From NCBI RefSeq assembly GCF_009828835.1, contig NZ_WTTB01000003.1, positions 124,001 through 188,000 on the forward strand: a DNA stretch of 64,000 nucleotides, in the 5' to 3' direction. The notes under the pieces are model-generated. The model worked only from the letters and a program-made list of their open reading frames with translations, had not been told where the DNA came from and did no database searches. Positions 54,176 to 61,690 of this stretch are shown one piece after another. The stretch is from Erysipelothrix urinaevulpis (GTDB lineage Bacteria; Bacillota_I; Bacilli_A; Erysipelotrichales; Erysipelotrichaceae). The first letter of the stretch is position 1; every line of letters begins with the position of its first letter. The translations under genes and the position numbers were made by a program.

Positions 54176-55032
54176 TTACGTGTATATGTCAATGAATTTG
54201 TCACTAATTTTTAATTCATCAAACAACCTTCTATATTTTCTAGATTCTGGAGCATACCTCAGGGAGTTTTTTCTTACATTTCGGTACCGAATTAATATTT
54301 CAATACTATTCCTATGAGAAACACAATTCCTAATTTCTCTTAAAACTTTAAATCTTATCAGAAACTCACAAATATTACCTGTATTTAAATTTAATTCATG
54401 TTTTTTTAATGTTGTAAAAACCTCATTTTGTAAGTATAGATCAAGTCCAGATATTAATATTTCCCAATTCCCCAAATTTAAGTGATCAAAGAATACAAAA
54501 ATATCATCAGTATTTTTTAAAGCACCTAAAACAGATTTATACCAATAATCAACGTTAGAGAGTGTGAAATTTTTACCCAAAAGTGGACTGTTTTTTGCTT
54601 CATCACGACATTTTGTTAAGAAATCTTCTAAAATTTTTGAATTAACTATTTCTTTACCTTTTATTTTTTTGTTCAATAAGAATAACATGTGAAGAAATTG
54701 ATTTAAATTGACTCTCAAACACATCAATATTGTCACGTACGACAGGATAAGATCTTCTTTCCTCTTTATAAAACTCTAGAAATTGTGAAAATTCCGTTTC
54801 ATTTGGGTATTGATGCTTATTATTAGAATCTTTGTAGGTTATCTTTTTACCTTTTCTAAACTTTTGCGCAATTTTATGCTTAAAACGGTGTCACAACATT
54901 AACATAATTATTTTTCCACAAAATAACCTTAGCTTCTTCTTCCGAAATAACATTAAATCTAATTTTTTTGTTTGTATATAAATATCTTATAAGTTCGTCC
55001 ATACTTTTTGTACTTTTATATTGCTTCATCAT
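54176..55032 (-). pseudogene. Abi_2 (AbiD/AbiF)-family abortive infection gene, two frameshifts
   Basis: Three consecutive frames rebuild one protein of about 285 residues. Part A starts at ATG 55032 after GTGAGGGA (MMKQYKSTKSMDELI, ending VNVVTP). Part B continues FKHKIAQKFRKGKKITYK to SSHVILIEQK. Part C continues IKGKEIVNSKILEDFL to IDIYT and has the Abi_2 hallmark LREIRNCVSHRNSI. The breaks fall in homopolymers: one extra base in A4 at 54882-54885 and one missing base in the T7 at 54664-54670. Intact relatives cause abortive infection of phage. Either a dead gene, phase-variable, or two base-calling errors. Confidence 0.78.
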
Positions 55033-55082
55033 TCCCTCACTTTTAATGCTTGTCATATATACATCTATATTTAATTACTAAA

Positions 55083-55316
55083 ATCGTATCATTATTATAT
55101 CTCATTTCTTTTTAATTTTGAAGTTTACTCATTTTGATGTTTTTTTAAGAATTCCACAACGTTCTCAGCAGATGTATCCCTTAAAACATTATCACCAGCA
55201 ATTAAAACAGGTGTTGACATAATACGATGTTTTCGTACAAGTGTTACAAACTCTTTTTCATTCTTTTTACGGTGGATAACCTCAATAGAATCCTTATATT
55301 CATTGCCTAAACCCTT
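55083..55316. repeat. 234-bp direct repeat, right copy
   Basis: Partner of 53822-54055. It covers the 3' three quarters of the intact glutaredoxin-like gene and the bases after its stop. The repeats are 1,261 bp apart and enclose the Abi-like gene. Confidence 0.9.
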
Positions 55317-55382
55317 GTCCAAGAACTCATCCAAAACAATACATTTAGGACAGTTATCTTGCGTTAACATTTTTATTTTCAT
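55125..55382 (-). CDS. Glutaredoxin/NrdH-like thiol-disulfide protein (85 aa)
   Basis: A small thioredoxin-fold protein with the active site CPKC at 11-14, after the first strand KIKMLTQDN, and the cis-Pro in MSTPVLIAGD. Such proteins pass electrons to reductases or act as stress thiol donors. The start ATG follows a weak site (AGGAGTATAGGAAAA). Downstream of its stop the sequence departs from the left repeat copy, so the gene has lost its own terminator to the inserted Abi segment. Confidence 0.87.
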   Translation of the reverse strand: MKIKMLTQDNCPKCIVLDEFLDKGLGNEYKDSIEVIHRKKNEKEFVTLVRKHRIMSTPVLIAGDNVLRDTSAENVVEFLKKHQNE

Positions 55383-55548
55383 TTTTCCTATACTCCTTTT
55401 ACTTCAAGTATGCCATATCTTCAATGAGTTTTCTCTACAAATAACCGTGGTATAGCATTCCTTTATAGCAATAGATATTTTTGGGTTGCGCATTCATTTC
55501 ATTTTTAAGCAGGATTTGTTAATCTATAAGCATGAGAGGTGCAAAGAA

Positions 55549-56154
55549 ATGAATTACATATTTAAAGACAATAAAAGTGATAAAACACTCGTATTATTTC
55601 ACGGAACAGGAGGCGATGAAAAAGTATTATTACCGATTGCGAATCAAGTCGCGCCAAGCATGAATCATTTGTCATTGCAAGGAGAAATCGTATCGTTTGG
55701 AAAACGTCGTTTTTCAAAAGTTTCGCATCCTGACCAATTGGTTGATGAAGATGACTTACTATCAAGAGTTCCTGGCATTTTAAAAACAGTTGAAGACTTA
55801 AAAGAAAAGTATCAATTAGGTAAACTGTGGGCTTTAGGTTTTTCAAATGGATCTATGACTTTAACGGGCATGATTTTGACAGAAGAGACACCATTTGATA
55901 AAGTAATCTTACTAAGACCCCTTGATTTTAAGCAAGAATTTGAAGCTAAAAACTTGAGTGGCTTGGATATCTTAATCCATAGTGGTAAACACGACCCAGT
56001 CACACCATCTATTTCTGCTGTTCATTTAGAACAGAAGTTATTACGGTTAGGGGCACGCGTTAACCATAAAATTTACCCCCTTGATCATCGGATGAATATG
56101 AGTGAAATTAAGGATATAAAAGAGTGGTTTGATAAGGAGCTTGATAACAAATGA
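55549..56154 (+). CDS. Alpha/beta hydrolase (carboxylesterase/YpfH type)
   Basis: A 201-residue serine hydrolase. The oxyanion segment is LVLFHGTGGDE; the nucleophile is S99 in LGFSNGSM; the acid is D149 in SGKHDPVTP; the base is H180 in YPLDHRMN. This is the small phospholipase/carboxylesterase group with cytosolic members acting on esters. I start it at ATG 55549, behind GAGAGG, since the 21 residues upstream have no ribosome site. Its stop overlaps the next gene (ATGA). Confidence 0.9.
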   Translation: MNYIFKDNKSDKTLVLFHGTGGDEKVLLPIANQVAPSMNHLSLQGEIVSFGKRRFSKVSHPDQLVDEDDLLSRVPGILKTVEDLKEKYQLGKLWALGFSNGSMTLTGMILTEETPFDKVILLRPLDFKQEFEAKNLSGLDILIHSGKHDPVTPSISAVHLEQKLLRLGARVNHKIYPLDHRMNMSEIKDIKEWFDKELDNK

Positions 56155-56543
56155 AACCCTATGATATTTTAACTCAAAGTAAGTCTTTTGCAGTTGTCGG
56201 AATGAATCCCGATCCAGATAAGTACGCTTATAAAATCTATCAACTGTTAAAAGAAAAAGGGAAAACAGTCTATGGACTGAACCCAAAATACGATGAAATT
56301 GAACACGAAAGAATTTACAAAGATCTTGATGATCTCAATAAAGATCTTGATGTTGTTGTCTTTGTCGTTAACCCTAAAATCGGTATCCATATGTTAGCGT
56401 CAATTAAAGAACGTGGTATCAAACATTTATGGATGCAACCTGGCACAATGGATGAAGCCTTAATTGCGAAAGCTGATGAATTAGGTCTTGAATTAATTGA
56501 TGCTTGTGTGTTAGCTGTCTATGCAATCAATGAACCTAAATAA
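56151..56543 (+). CDS. CoA-binding (YccU-type) protein
   Basis: A 130-residue single Rossmann domain: SFAVVGMNPDPDKYAYKIYQLLKEKGKTVYGLNPKY near the N-terminus, VVVFVVNPKIG in the middle and HLWMQPGTMDEALIAKADELG near the end. The family binds CoA; physiological roles are poorly known. It is translationally coupled to the hydrolase gene upstream. Confidence 0.92.
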   Translation: MKPYDILTQSKSFAVVGMNPDPDKYAYKIYQLLKEKGKTVYGLNPKYDEIEHERIYKDLDDLNKDLDVVVFVVNPKIGIHMLASIKERGIKHLWMQPGTMDEALIAKADELGLELIDACVLAVYAINEPK

Positions 56544-56617
56544 TATTTAATAATAACTTCCTTTGCACTTCAAGTATAGCTTTGCTATATTTGTTATATA
56601 CAAGGAGGTTTTTTATA

Positions 56618-57184
56618 ATGAAATCATTGATTGTTTATGCTCATCCATGGGATGGGAGTTTTAATCAACATGTCCTGCTTGAAACAAAAAAAATTTTAGA
56701 GAGCCGTGGGGACAATATTGATATTATCGATCTATACAAAGATGGATTTAATCCCGTTTTAGATCAAGCTGACTTGAAGGTGTTTGGTCAAGGGAATTAC
56801 GCTGATCCGATTGCTGAGGACTATGCAAACCGATTAAAACAAGCCGACAATGTCATCTTTGTCTTTCCTATCTGGTGGTATGGTCCCCCAGCAATCCTTA
56901 AAGGATTCTTTGATAAAGTATTCTTGAAAAATCACACTTATAAGCAAAACGACAAAGGTGAGATGACCGGAATCCTAACAGGTAAAAAAGCAATAGCTCT
57001 AACGACTGCTAACATTGACCAATACACCTTAATGAATTACCTTGGAAACCCTATTGAAAATACCTATCTAAACGGTATTATGAAATTGTGTGGTATTCCT
57101 GAAACAAAATGGGTTCATTGTCCAACAGTCCATCTTGAAGAGTCAAGAACACAATTTTTAAAAGAAATTAAAGAAAGCGTTTAA
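56618..57184 (+). CDS. NAD(P)H oxidoreductase, flavodoxin-fold quinone reductase family
   Basis: A 188-residue member of the MdaB/KefF/NQO-type family: SLIVYAHPWDGSFNQHVL at the start, FPIWWYGPPAILKGFFDKVFL as the FMN/FAD loop and GKKAIALTTANI as the middle strand. It reduces quinones or similar compounds with NAD(P)H. The start is ATG 56618, behind AAGGAGG. It is a single gene with a terminator. Confidence 0.92.
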   Translation: MKSLIVYAHPWDGSFNQHVLLETKKILESRGDNIDIIDLYKDGFNPVLDQADLKVFGQGNYADPIAEDYANRLKQADNVIFVFPIWWYGPPAILKGFFDKVFLKNHTYKQNDKGEMTGILTGKKAIALTTANIDQYTLMNYLGNPIENTYLNGIMKLCGIPETKWVHCPTVHLEESRTQFLKEIKESV

Positions 57185-57191
57185 CGCCAAT

Positions 57192-57218
57192 AGGAATGAC
57201 GTTCGTCGTTCCTTTTTT
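57192..57218 (+). terminator. Terminator of the oxidoreductase gene
   Basis: AGGAATGAC / GTCGTTCCT stem (one G-U pair) with seven Ts. Confidence 0.9.
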
Positions 57219-57261
57219 TATTTATTTGGAGTACTATTAACACTTAGAAGAGGTTAAACTT

Positions 57262-57888
57262 ATGAAAGAAACGATGAAATATAATATTAATAAATATCAA
57301 TTAAGAGAGTTTGCATTAACTAAAATCCTGGACATTATCCACAAACAAGCGACAACCGCCAAGCACCAGCCTCTTTTCTTTGGTGATTCACTCATCGAAG
57401 GCATCCCATCTCAGTATCCAATTCTAAATCATGGGATCAGTGGAATGAGCAGTGAAATGCTTGAGCATCTGCTCGACGAACTTGTCATCAAATTTGAACC
57501 CAGTCACGTATTTTTACATATAGGGATTAATGATCTTGCAACCACAACACTTGCAAGTCCTCGTGATATCGCATGGAACATTGTACGAATTATGTTGATT
57601 TTAAATCAATGTCTTCCCAATACAAAACTTTATGTTATTTCAACGTTGCCTTGTATTGATGAACTTTCTAGTTTTAAGCAAACTGGCAAAGGCATTCGTT
57701 GCAATGACATGGTCAATGTTTTGAATGAAGAAATTCAAGAACATATCGTTCATACTCAAGCAAAATTCATCGATCTTAATTCAAAATTATATAACGATGA
57801 TAAGAGCCTTAAACAAGTGTATTATCGTGATGGTATGCATCTTAACGATGAAGGTTATCATTATTTAGCTCAATATTTTACCCAATAA
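57262..57888 (+). CDS. SGNH/GDSL hydrolase, copy 1
   Basis: A 208-residue SGNH hydrolase with the full catalytic set: S43 in FFGDSLIEG, G in the GISGMSS block, N90 in HIGINDL, and D190/H193 in YRDGMHLND. There is no signal peptide, so it works in the cytoplasm, probably as a small-molecule esterase such as a sugar acetylesterase. A close paralogue with identical catalytic positions lies at 60864-61505, and between them are a lactose/cellobiose PTS and its regulator. This suggests deacylation of an imported sugar. Confidence 0.9.
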   Translation: MKETMKYNINKYQLREFALTKILDIIHKQATTAKHQPLFFGDSLIEGIPSQYPILNHGISGMSSEMLEHLLDELVIKFEPSHVFLHIGINDLATTTLASPRDIAWNIVRIMLILNQCLPNTKLYVISTLPCIDELSSFKQTGKGIRCNDMVNVLNEEIQEHIVHTQAKFIDLNSKLYNDDKSLKQVYYRDGMHLNDEGYHYLAQYFTQ

Positions 57889-57924
57889 TAAACAGGACCT
57901 CCAAATTTAGAGGTCCTGTTTATT
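57887..57924. terminator. Bidirectional terminator
   Basis: Perfect 15-bp stem AATAAACAGGACCTC / GAGGTCCTGTTTATT around an eight-base loop; it ends the SGNH gene and the convergent RpiR gene. Confidence 0.92.
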
Positions 57925-58737
57925 GATAACCCAATCTCTATCTTCTAATTCAATTCCTTTTCGGTTTGAATAAACAATGAAGATCAGATCAATAATAATT
58001 AATTGAGCATACACTGATGAGTTGATAATTTTGGTACTGGACATCGTTTCACCATTACCGAGTTGAAGATGGGTTGCTAAGGAAATAGGATTTTTTCCTT
58101 TTTGCGTTAATGAAACTGTTTTAATGCCATCTTTTTTTGCATGATTAATCAAAGAAAGAACTTCCTCAGATAAACCTGAATTTGATATAGATAGTAGACA
58201 TGATTGATCTTGATATTTCTGCATCATGAATTTAGCAGTTGCGATATCGGTCACAAGATGAACATTTAAACCGTAGCGGATAGCCTTTTGATAAAAGCTT
58301 TCTGCAGCTAAGGCCGATAAACCCGTTCCATGGACAAACACCATATCTGCATCAACAAGTATGTCCACAAAATCGTTCATAATTTGTTGATTATCATCAT
58401 GTAAAGCAGACTCTATAGAAGCGCAAGCATAGTCCAATAAAGAATTTGAAACAACACTTAGATTACTCCCTGTAAATACCTCTGAACTTTTTCTAGCCGG
58501 ATTCTTTGCTAAGTACTTTCCGATATCGATTCTAAAATCGACAAAGCGGTCATAGCCATTTTTCCTTACAAAACGAGTGATTGCTGAGGTACTCGTTTCT
58601 GTTTTTATTGCAAGTTCTGAAATTGTTAGATCGGGAATTTCTCTTGAATTATTTCGTATGAATGAATAAATTTTATGATCTGCATCAGTATAGAGTTCAT
58701 AATTTTCATTCATCTTTTGCATTGCGTCTTGTTTCAT
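57907..58737 (-). CDS. MurR/RpiR-family transcriptional regulator
   Basis: A 276-residue regulator with an N-terminal HTH_6 domain (ISELAIKTETSTSAITRFVRKNGYDRFVDFR, about 38-70) and a C-terminal SIS sugar-phosphate-binding domain (VFVHGTGLSALAAESFYQKAIR, SISNSGLSEEVLSLINHAKK). It lies 56 bases after the EIIB gene and probably controls the PTS operon and the adjacent SGNH gene in response to the phosphorylated sugar. Candidate sites with TTGAAAATAAT arms lie at 60728 and 60824. The start ATG follows GGAGG. Confidence 0.9.
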   Translation of the reverse strand: MKQDAMQKMNENYELYTDADHKIYSFIRNNSREIPDLTISELAIKTETSTSAITRFVRKNGYDRFVDFRIDIGKYLAKNPARKSSEVFTGSNLSVVSNSLLDYACASIESALHDDNQQIMNDFVDILVDADMVFVHGTGLSALAAESFYQKAIRYGLNVHLVTDIATAKFMMQKYQDQSCLLSISNSGLSEEVLSLINHAKKDGIKTVSLTQKGKNPISLATHLQLGNGETMSSTKIINSSVYAQLIIIDLIFIVYSNRKGIELEDRDWVINKQDL

Positions 58738-58793
58738 TGTTCATTCCTCCGTAAGTCTATTTTACATGAAAAAAGAGAATAAATCTCTTTTTT

Positions 58794-59096
58794 CTAAACG
58801 AATGCTTGAACCTGTTTTAATAACTTTGGACCACCTAAAGGTGAATATGCCATCGGTTCAATCATTTCACAAGGTACATTCACATCGTTTGCTTGTTCTT
58901 TTAATAACTTAAAACGATGCTTTATTTGTGGGGCAATGAGTGCACATGTATATCCATTCATAATTTCTTCAGAAAATTCTTGTGTACTAACTGCTTTGAC
59001 TTTCATCTCGATGCCTTGTTTAGTGGCTTCTTGTAATAGGGCTTGGACAGCAATTTCACTAGACATCCCTTGTGAACAAACAAATAATACATTCAT
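58794..59096 (-). CDS. PTS EIIB, lactose/cellobiose family
   Basis: A 100-residue EIIB with the phosphorylated Cys7 in LFVCSQGMSSEIAVQALL. It is similar in length to CelA/ChbB proteins. It overlaps the EIIC gene by one base and passes phosphate from EIIA to the sugar. Sugar specificity cannot be read. Confidence 0.92.
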   Translation of the reverse strand: MNVLFVCSQGMSSEIAVQALLQEATKQGIEMKVKAVSTQEFSEEIMNGYTCALIAPQIKHRFKLLKEQANDVNVPCEMIEPMAYSPLGGPKLLKQVQAFV

Positions 59097-60373
59097 TATA
59101 ATTCAACACCTGCTTGTTCTTGCTCTAACATTTTCTTATCATATGCTTTCACAAATGGTGCATAGATTAATAAAAGCAGGACAAGATTAAATAAGACTAA
59201 GACTGTCCCTCTCCAGTCTCCACCTGTTGCTAAAAAGCCACTAATTGGTGCTGGAACTGTAAATGGCATATCCACTGAAATGCGTGATACCCAATCCATC
59301 TTCATTGCAAAATATGCAGTTGATGCTGTAATGACTGGCCCTAAAATAAATGGAATCGCTAAAATCGGATTTAACACAACAGGTGCACCGAAGATAATCG
59401 GTTCATTAATGTTAAAGATTCCTGGAATAATGGACAAGCGACCAATTTGTTTTAAATACGTCGATTTGGCTCGTGTAAAGAGAATCGCCATTGCCAAGGT
59501 ACCACCTGCACCACCAATCGCAACAAACAGACCAATTAAACCTTCTGTACCAATGTTTTGAGCTACACCACCATTAGCAACAGCCATCATGTTCTCAGCC
59601 ATTAGAACAGCCCAAACAGGACGGAAGATTGAACCAATGATTGAATAACCATGAACACCCGATGCCCATAATAAACTAATAAATAAAACTGGAATAATTA
59701 CACCAATATAAGTATTTCCTGCAATTTTAACAAGTGGTGAGAACAACTGTAACAACGCTTCATTAATATTAAACCCAAGGAAATGAGTAATAAACCACAC
59801 AGAAACAATAATAATAAATCCTGGAATCAATGCCTCAAATGAACGGCTTACTGATTTAGGAACTTGTGGCGGCATTTTAATTGTAATATTTTTTTCTTTA
59901 CAAAAACGCAAGACCTCAACAGCAAAGATCATCGTTAAGATAGCTGTAAACATTCCACTACCATCAAGACCCGTCATTGGAATAACATTACCTAATGCAT
60001 CACCAGCTGCTGTCATACCAGGTTGAGGGTATGCAGTGAGTAAAAACGCCGACATCGACAATACTCCACCTGAAATACCATCCATATCATAAGTCTTAGC
60101 CAATGCATAACCCATTCCATATGCAGCATACACCGACATCAACCCTGTAGTTAATCTAAACGGAATCATCAAAGTCGCGACATGGTCAGCAACCAATGCT
60201 TTCCATGCAGGAACTGGAAATAATGCAATTAAAATAAAGAAACTTCCAATCATAATTACAGGCATTACCGAAATAATACCATCACGAATCGCACGTAAAT
60301 AACGAATCTCAGCAAACTTTGCCATCGGTGGCAATAACTTTTCTTCAACAAACTTAAAAATTTTGTCCATCAT
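59096..60373 (-). CDS. PTS EIIC, lactose/cellobiose family
   Basis: A 425-residue permease of about ten helices, beginning KFVEEKLLPPMAKFAEIRYLRAIRDGI, the standard start of CelB-type EIIC. The substrate-site stretches GIFNINEPIIFGAPVVLNPI and TVPAPISGFLATGGDWRG are present. It transports a beta-linked disaccharide or related sugar, with phosphorylation by EIIB. EIIA and EIIB genes overlap it on both sides. Confidence 0.94.
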   Translation of the reverse strand: MMDKIFKFVEEKLLPPMAKFAEIRYLRAIRDGIISVMPVIMIGSFFILIALFPVPAWKALVADHVATLMIPFRLTTGLMSVYAAYGMGYALAKTYDMDGISGGVLSMSAFLLTAYPQPGMTAAGDALGNVIPMTGLDGSGMFTAILTMIFAVEVLRFCKEKNITIKMPPQVPKSVSRSFEALIPGFIIIVSVWFITHFLGFNINEALLQLFSPLVKIAGNTYIGVIIPVLFISLLWASGVHGYSIIGSIFRPVWAVLMAENMMAVANGGVAQNIGTEGLIGLFVAIGGAGGTLAMAILFTRAKSTYLKQIGRLSIIPGIFNINEPIIFGAPVVLNPILAIPFILGPVITASTAYFAMKMDWVSRISVDMPFTVPAPISGFLATGGDWRGTVLVLFNLVLLLLIYAPFVKAYDKKMLEQEQAGVEL

Positions 60374-60660
60374 ACTCTCTCCTTAACCTCCATCATCTGA
60401 ACTAATTTCTCAATCATACTACGACTTTCAATCGCTGTCATAATATGATCTTGGGCATGAACCATTAAAAGTGTAAGAGACTCTTCCCCTCGTAATATCT
60501 CTTTTTGAACTTTTGAACTTTCCGCAATCAACTGATCTGCTTCAGCTAATAATTCATGAGCTTTTGTATAATCTTTATCTAGAGCTGCGTCAAAGGAATC
60601 AAAGCTTAACGCTTTTATCGATCCGGCAAACCCCATTAACATGAATGACTTCTCTTCCAT
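60370..60660 (-). CDS. PTS EIIA, lactose/cellobiose family
   Basis: A 96-residue three-helix EIIA with the active His68 in LLMVHAQDHIMTA and the typical start GFAGSIKALSFDSFDAA. It is the first gene of the PTS operon; its promoter lies at 60682-60710 and overlaps a palindrome that may be the RpiR operator. Confidence 0.92.
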   Translation of the reverse strand: MEEKSFMLMGFAGSIKALSFDSFDAALDKDYTKAHELLAEADQLIAESSKVQKEILRGEESLTLLMVHAQDHIMTAIESRSMIEKLVQMMEVKERV

Positions 60661-60681
60661 CTGAAACCCCTTTCCAAAAAA

Positions 60682-60843
60682 AGTCTATCACGAGAGAAAA
60701 CAATTTTCAACAGTTATTTTAGTGGTAATTATTTTCAATGTAAAGGGAAGTCTTAAAACCCCACTGTTTACGCCACATCTTTCATAACTCCAATTTTAAA
60801 AAATATTTTCATACTTGTCTTTTTTGAAAATAATATCTATAAT
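60682..60843. promoter_or_regulatory. Divergent PTS/SGNH promoter region with RpiR-type operator candidates
   Basis: The leftward promoter is TTGAAA-17-TAGACT (complements of 60705-60710 and 60682-60687), with the palindrome GAAAACAATTTTC (60696-60708) over its -35 and spacer. The rightward promoter is TTGTCT (60815-60820), 17 bases and TATAAT (60838-60843), with TTGAAAATAAT at 60824-60834 in the spacer. The exact reverse complement of that 11-mer stands at 60728-60738. These are likely sites for the RpiR regulator, inferred. Confidence 0.65.
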
Positions 60844-60863
60844 GTCAACGAAAGGATGATCTT

Positions 60864-61505
60864 ATGAAACTCAATATGCCCTACAACATTGATAAGTACC
60901 AATTCAGAGAAGGCGCACTTATCAAAATTTTAAACATTATCAAAAAGCAAAAAGAAACACCTAAAAACCAAACACTTTTTTTTGGAGACTCACTCGTAGA
61001 ACACATACCTAATCATTTCCCAATCATCAACAATGGAATTAGTGGGATGAGCAGCGCTCCTTTAGAGCACCTACTTGATGAACTCGTCGTTAAATTCGAA
61101 CCCAATCAAGTCTTCCTCCATATCGGAACCAATGATCTGGGAGGAACTAGTATGGTTAGCCCAAGAGAAATTGCTTGGAAGATTGTTAGAATCATGTTGA
61201 TATTACAACAATGCTTACCCGACGCTAAACTTTATGTAATCTCAACACTCCCTTGCTTAGACGAACTTGAAAGCTACCAAGCAACAGGTAAGGGCATCAG
61301 AAATAATGACCTTGTGGATATCATTAACAAAGAAGTTCAAGAACATTTAGTCCACACCAAAGCTCAATTCATCGATTTAAATTCAGCCATGAAAAATTCT
61401 GATGGAAGTATAAAAAAAGAATTCTACGTTGATGGACTGCATATCAAGACAGAAGCATATGAATATCTGTCAAAAAAAATAAAAAAAACGTCTGATATTT
61501 TGTGA
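60864..61505 (+). CDS. SGNH/GDSL hydrolase, copy 2
   Basis: A 213-residue paralogue of the hydrolase at 57262 with the same catalytic positions: S43 (FFGDSLVEH), N90 (HIGTNDL), D190 and H193 (YVDGLHI). About two thirds of residues match by eye, with the C-terminal tail most different. It is cytosolic and divergent from the PTS operon; its promoter holds a candidate RpiR operator. Together the pair suggests hydrolysis of acyl groups on one or two related imported sugars. Confidence 0.9.
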   Translation: MKLNMPYNIDKYQFREGALIKILNIIKKQKETPKNQTLFFGDSLVEHIPNHFPIINNGISGMSSAPLEHLLDELVVKFEPNQVFLHIGTNDLGGTSMVSPREIAWKIVRIMLILQQCLPDAKLYVISTLPCLDELESYQATGKGIRNNDLVDIINKEVQEHLVHTKAQFIDLNSAMKNSDGSIKKEFYVDGLHIKTEAYEYLSKKIKKTSDIL

Positions 61506-61563
61506 CGAACTTAATCCCATACCTAAAGAAAAAATATAAATGATAAATTTACCATCGAATAAA

Positions 61564-61624
61564 AAAAACTAGGATAACAACCTTTTCGTCAAGTAACGGT
61601 TAACTTCATCCTAGTTTCTTTTTT
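61564..61624. terminator. Large bidirectional terminator
   Basis: Arms AAACTAGGAT (61565-61574) and ATCCTAGTTT (61607-61616) enclose a 32-base interior that contains AACC/GGTT. T-runs lie on both outer sides, so it can end both xylB and the SGNH gene. Confidence 0.85.
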
Positions 61625-61690
61625 TTCTCTAAATCAATAGAATTATATCAATTCCATTATAATAAGTTTTTCCTTCATTTCCATTTTCGC

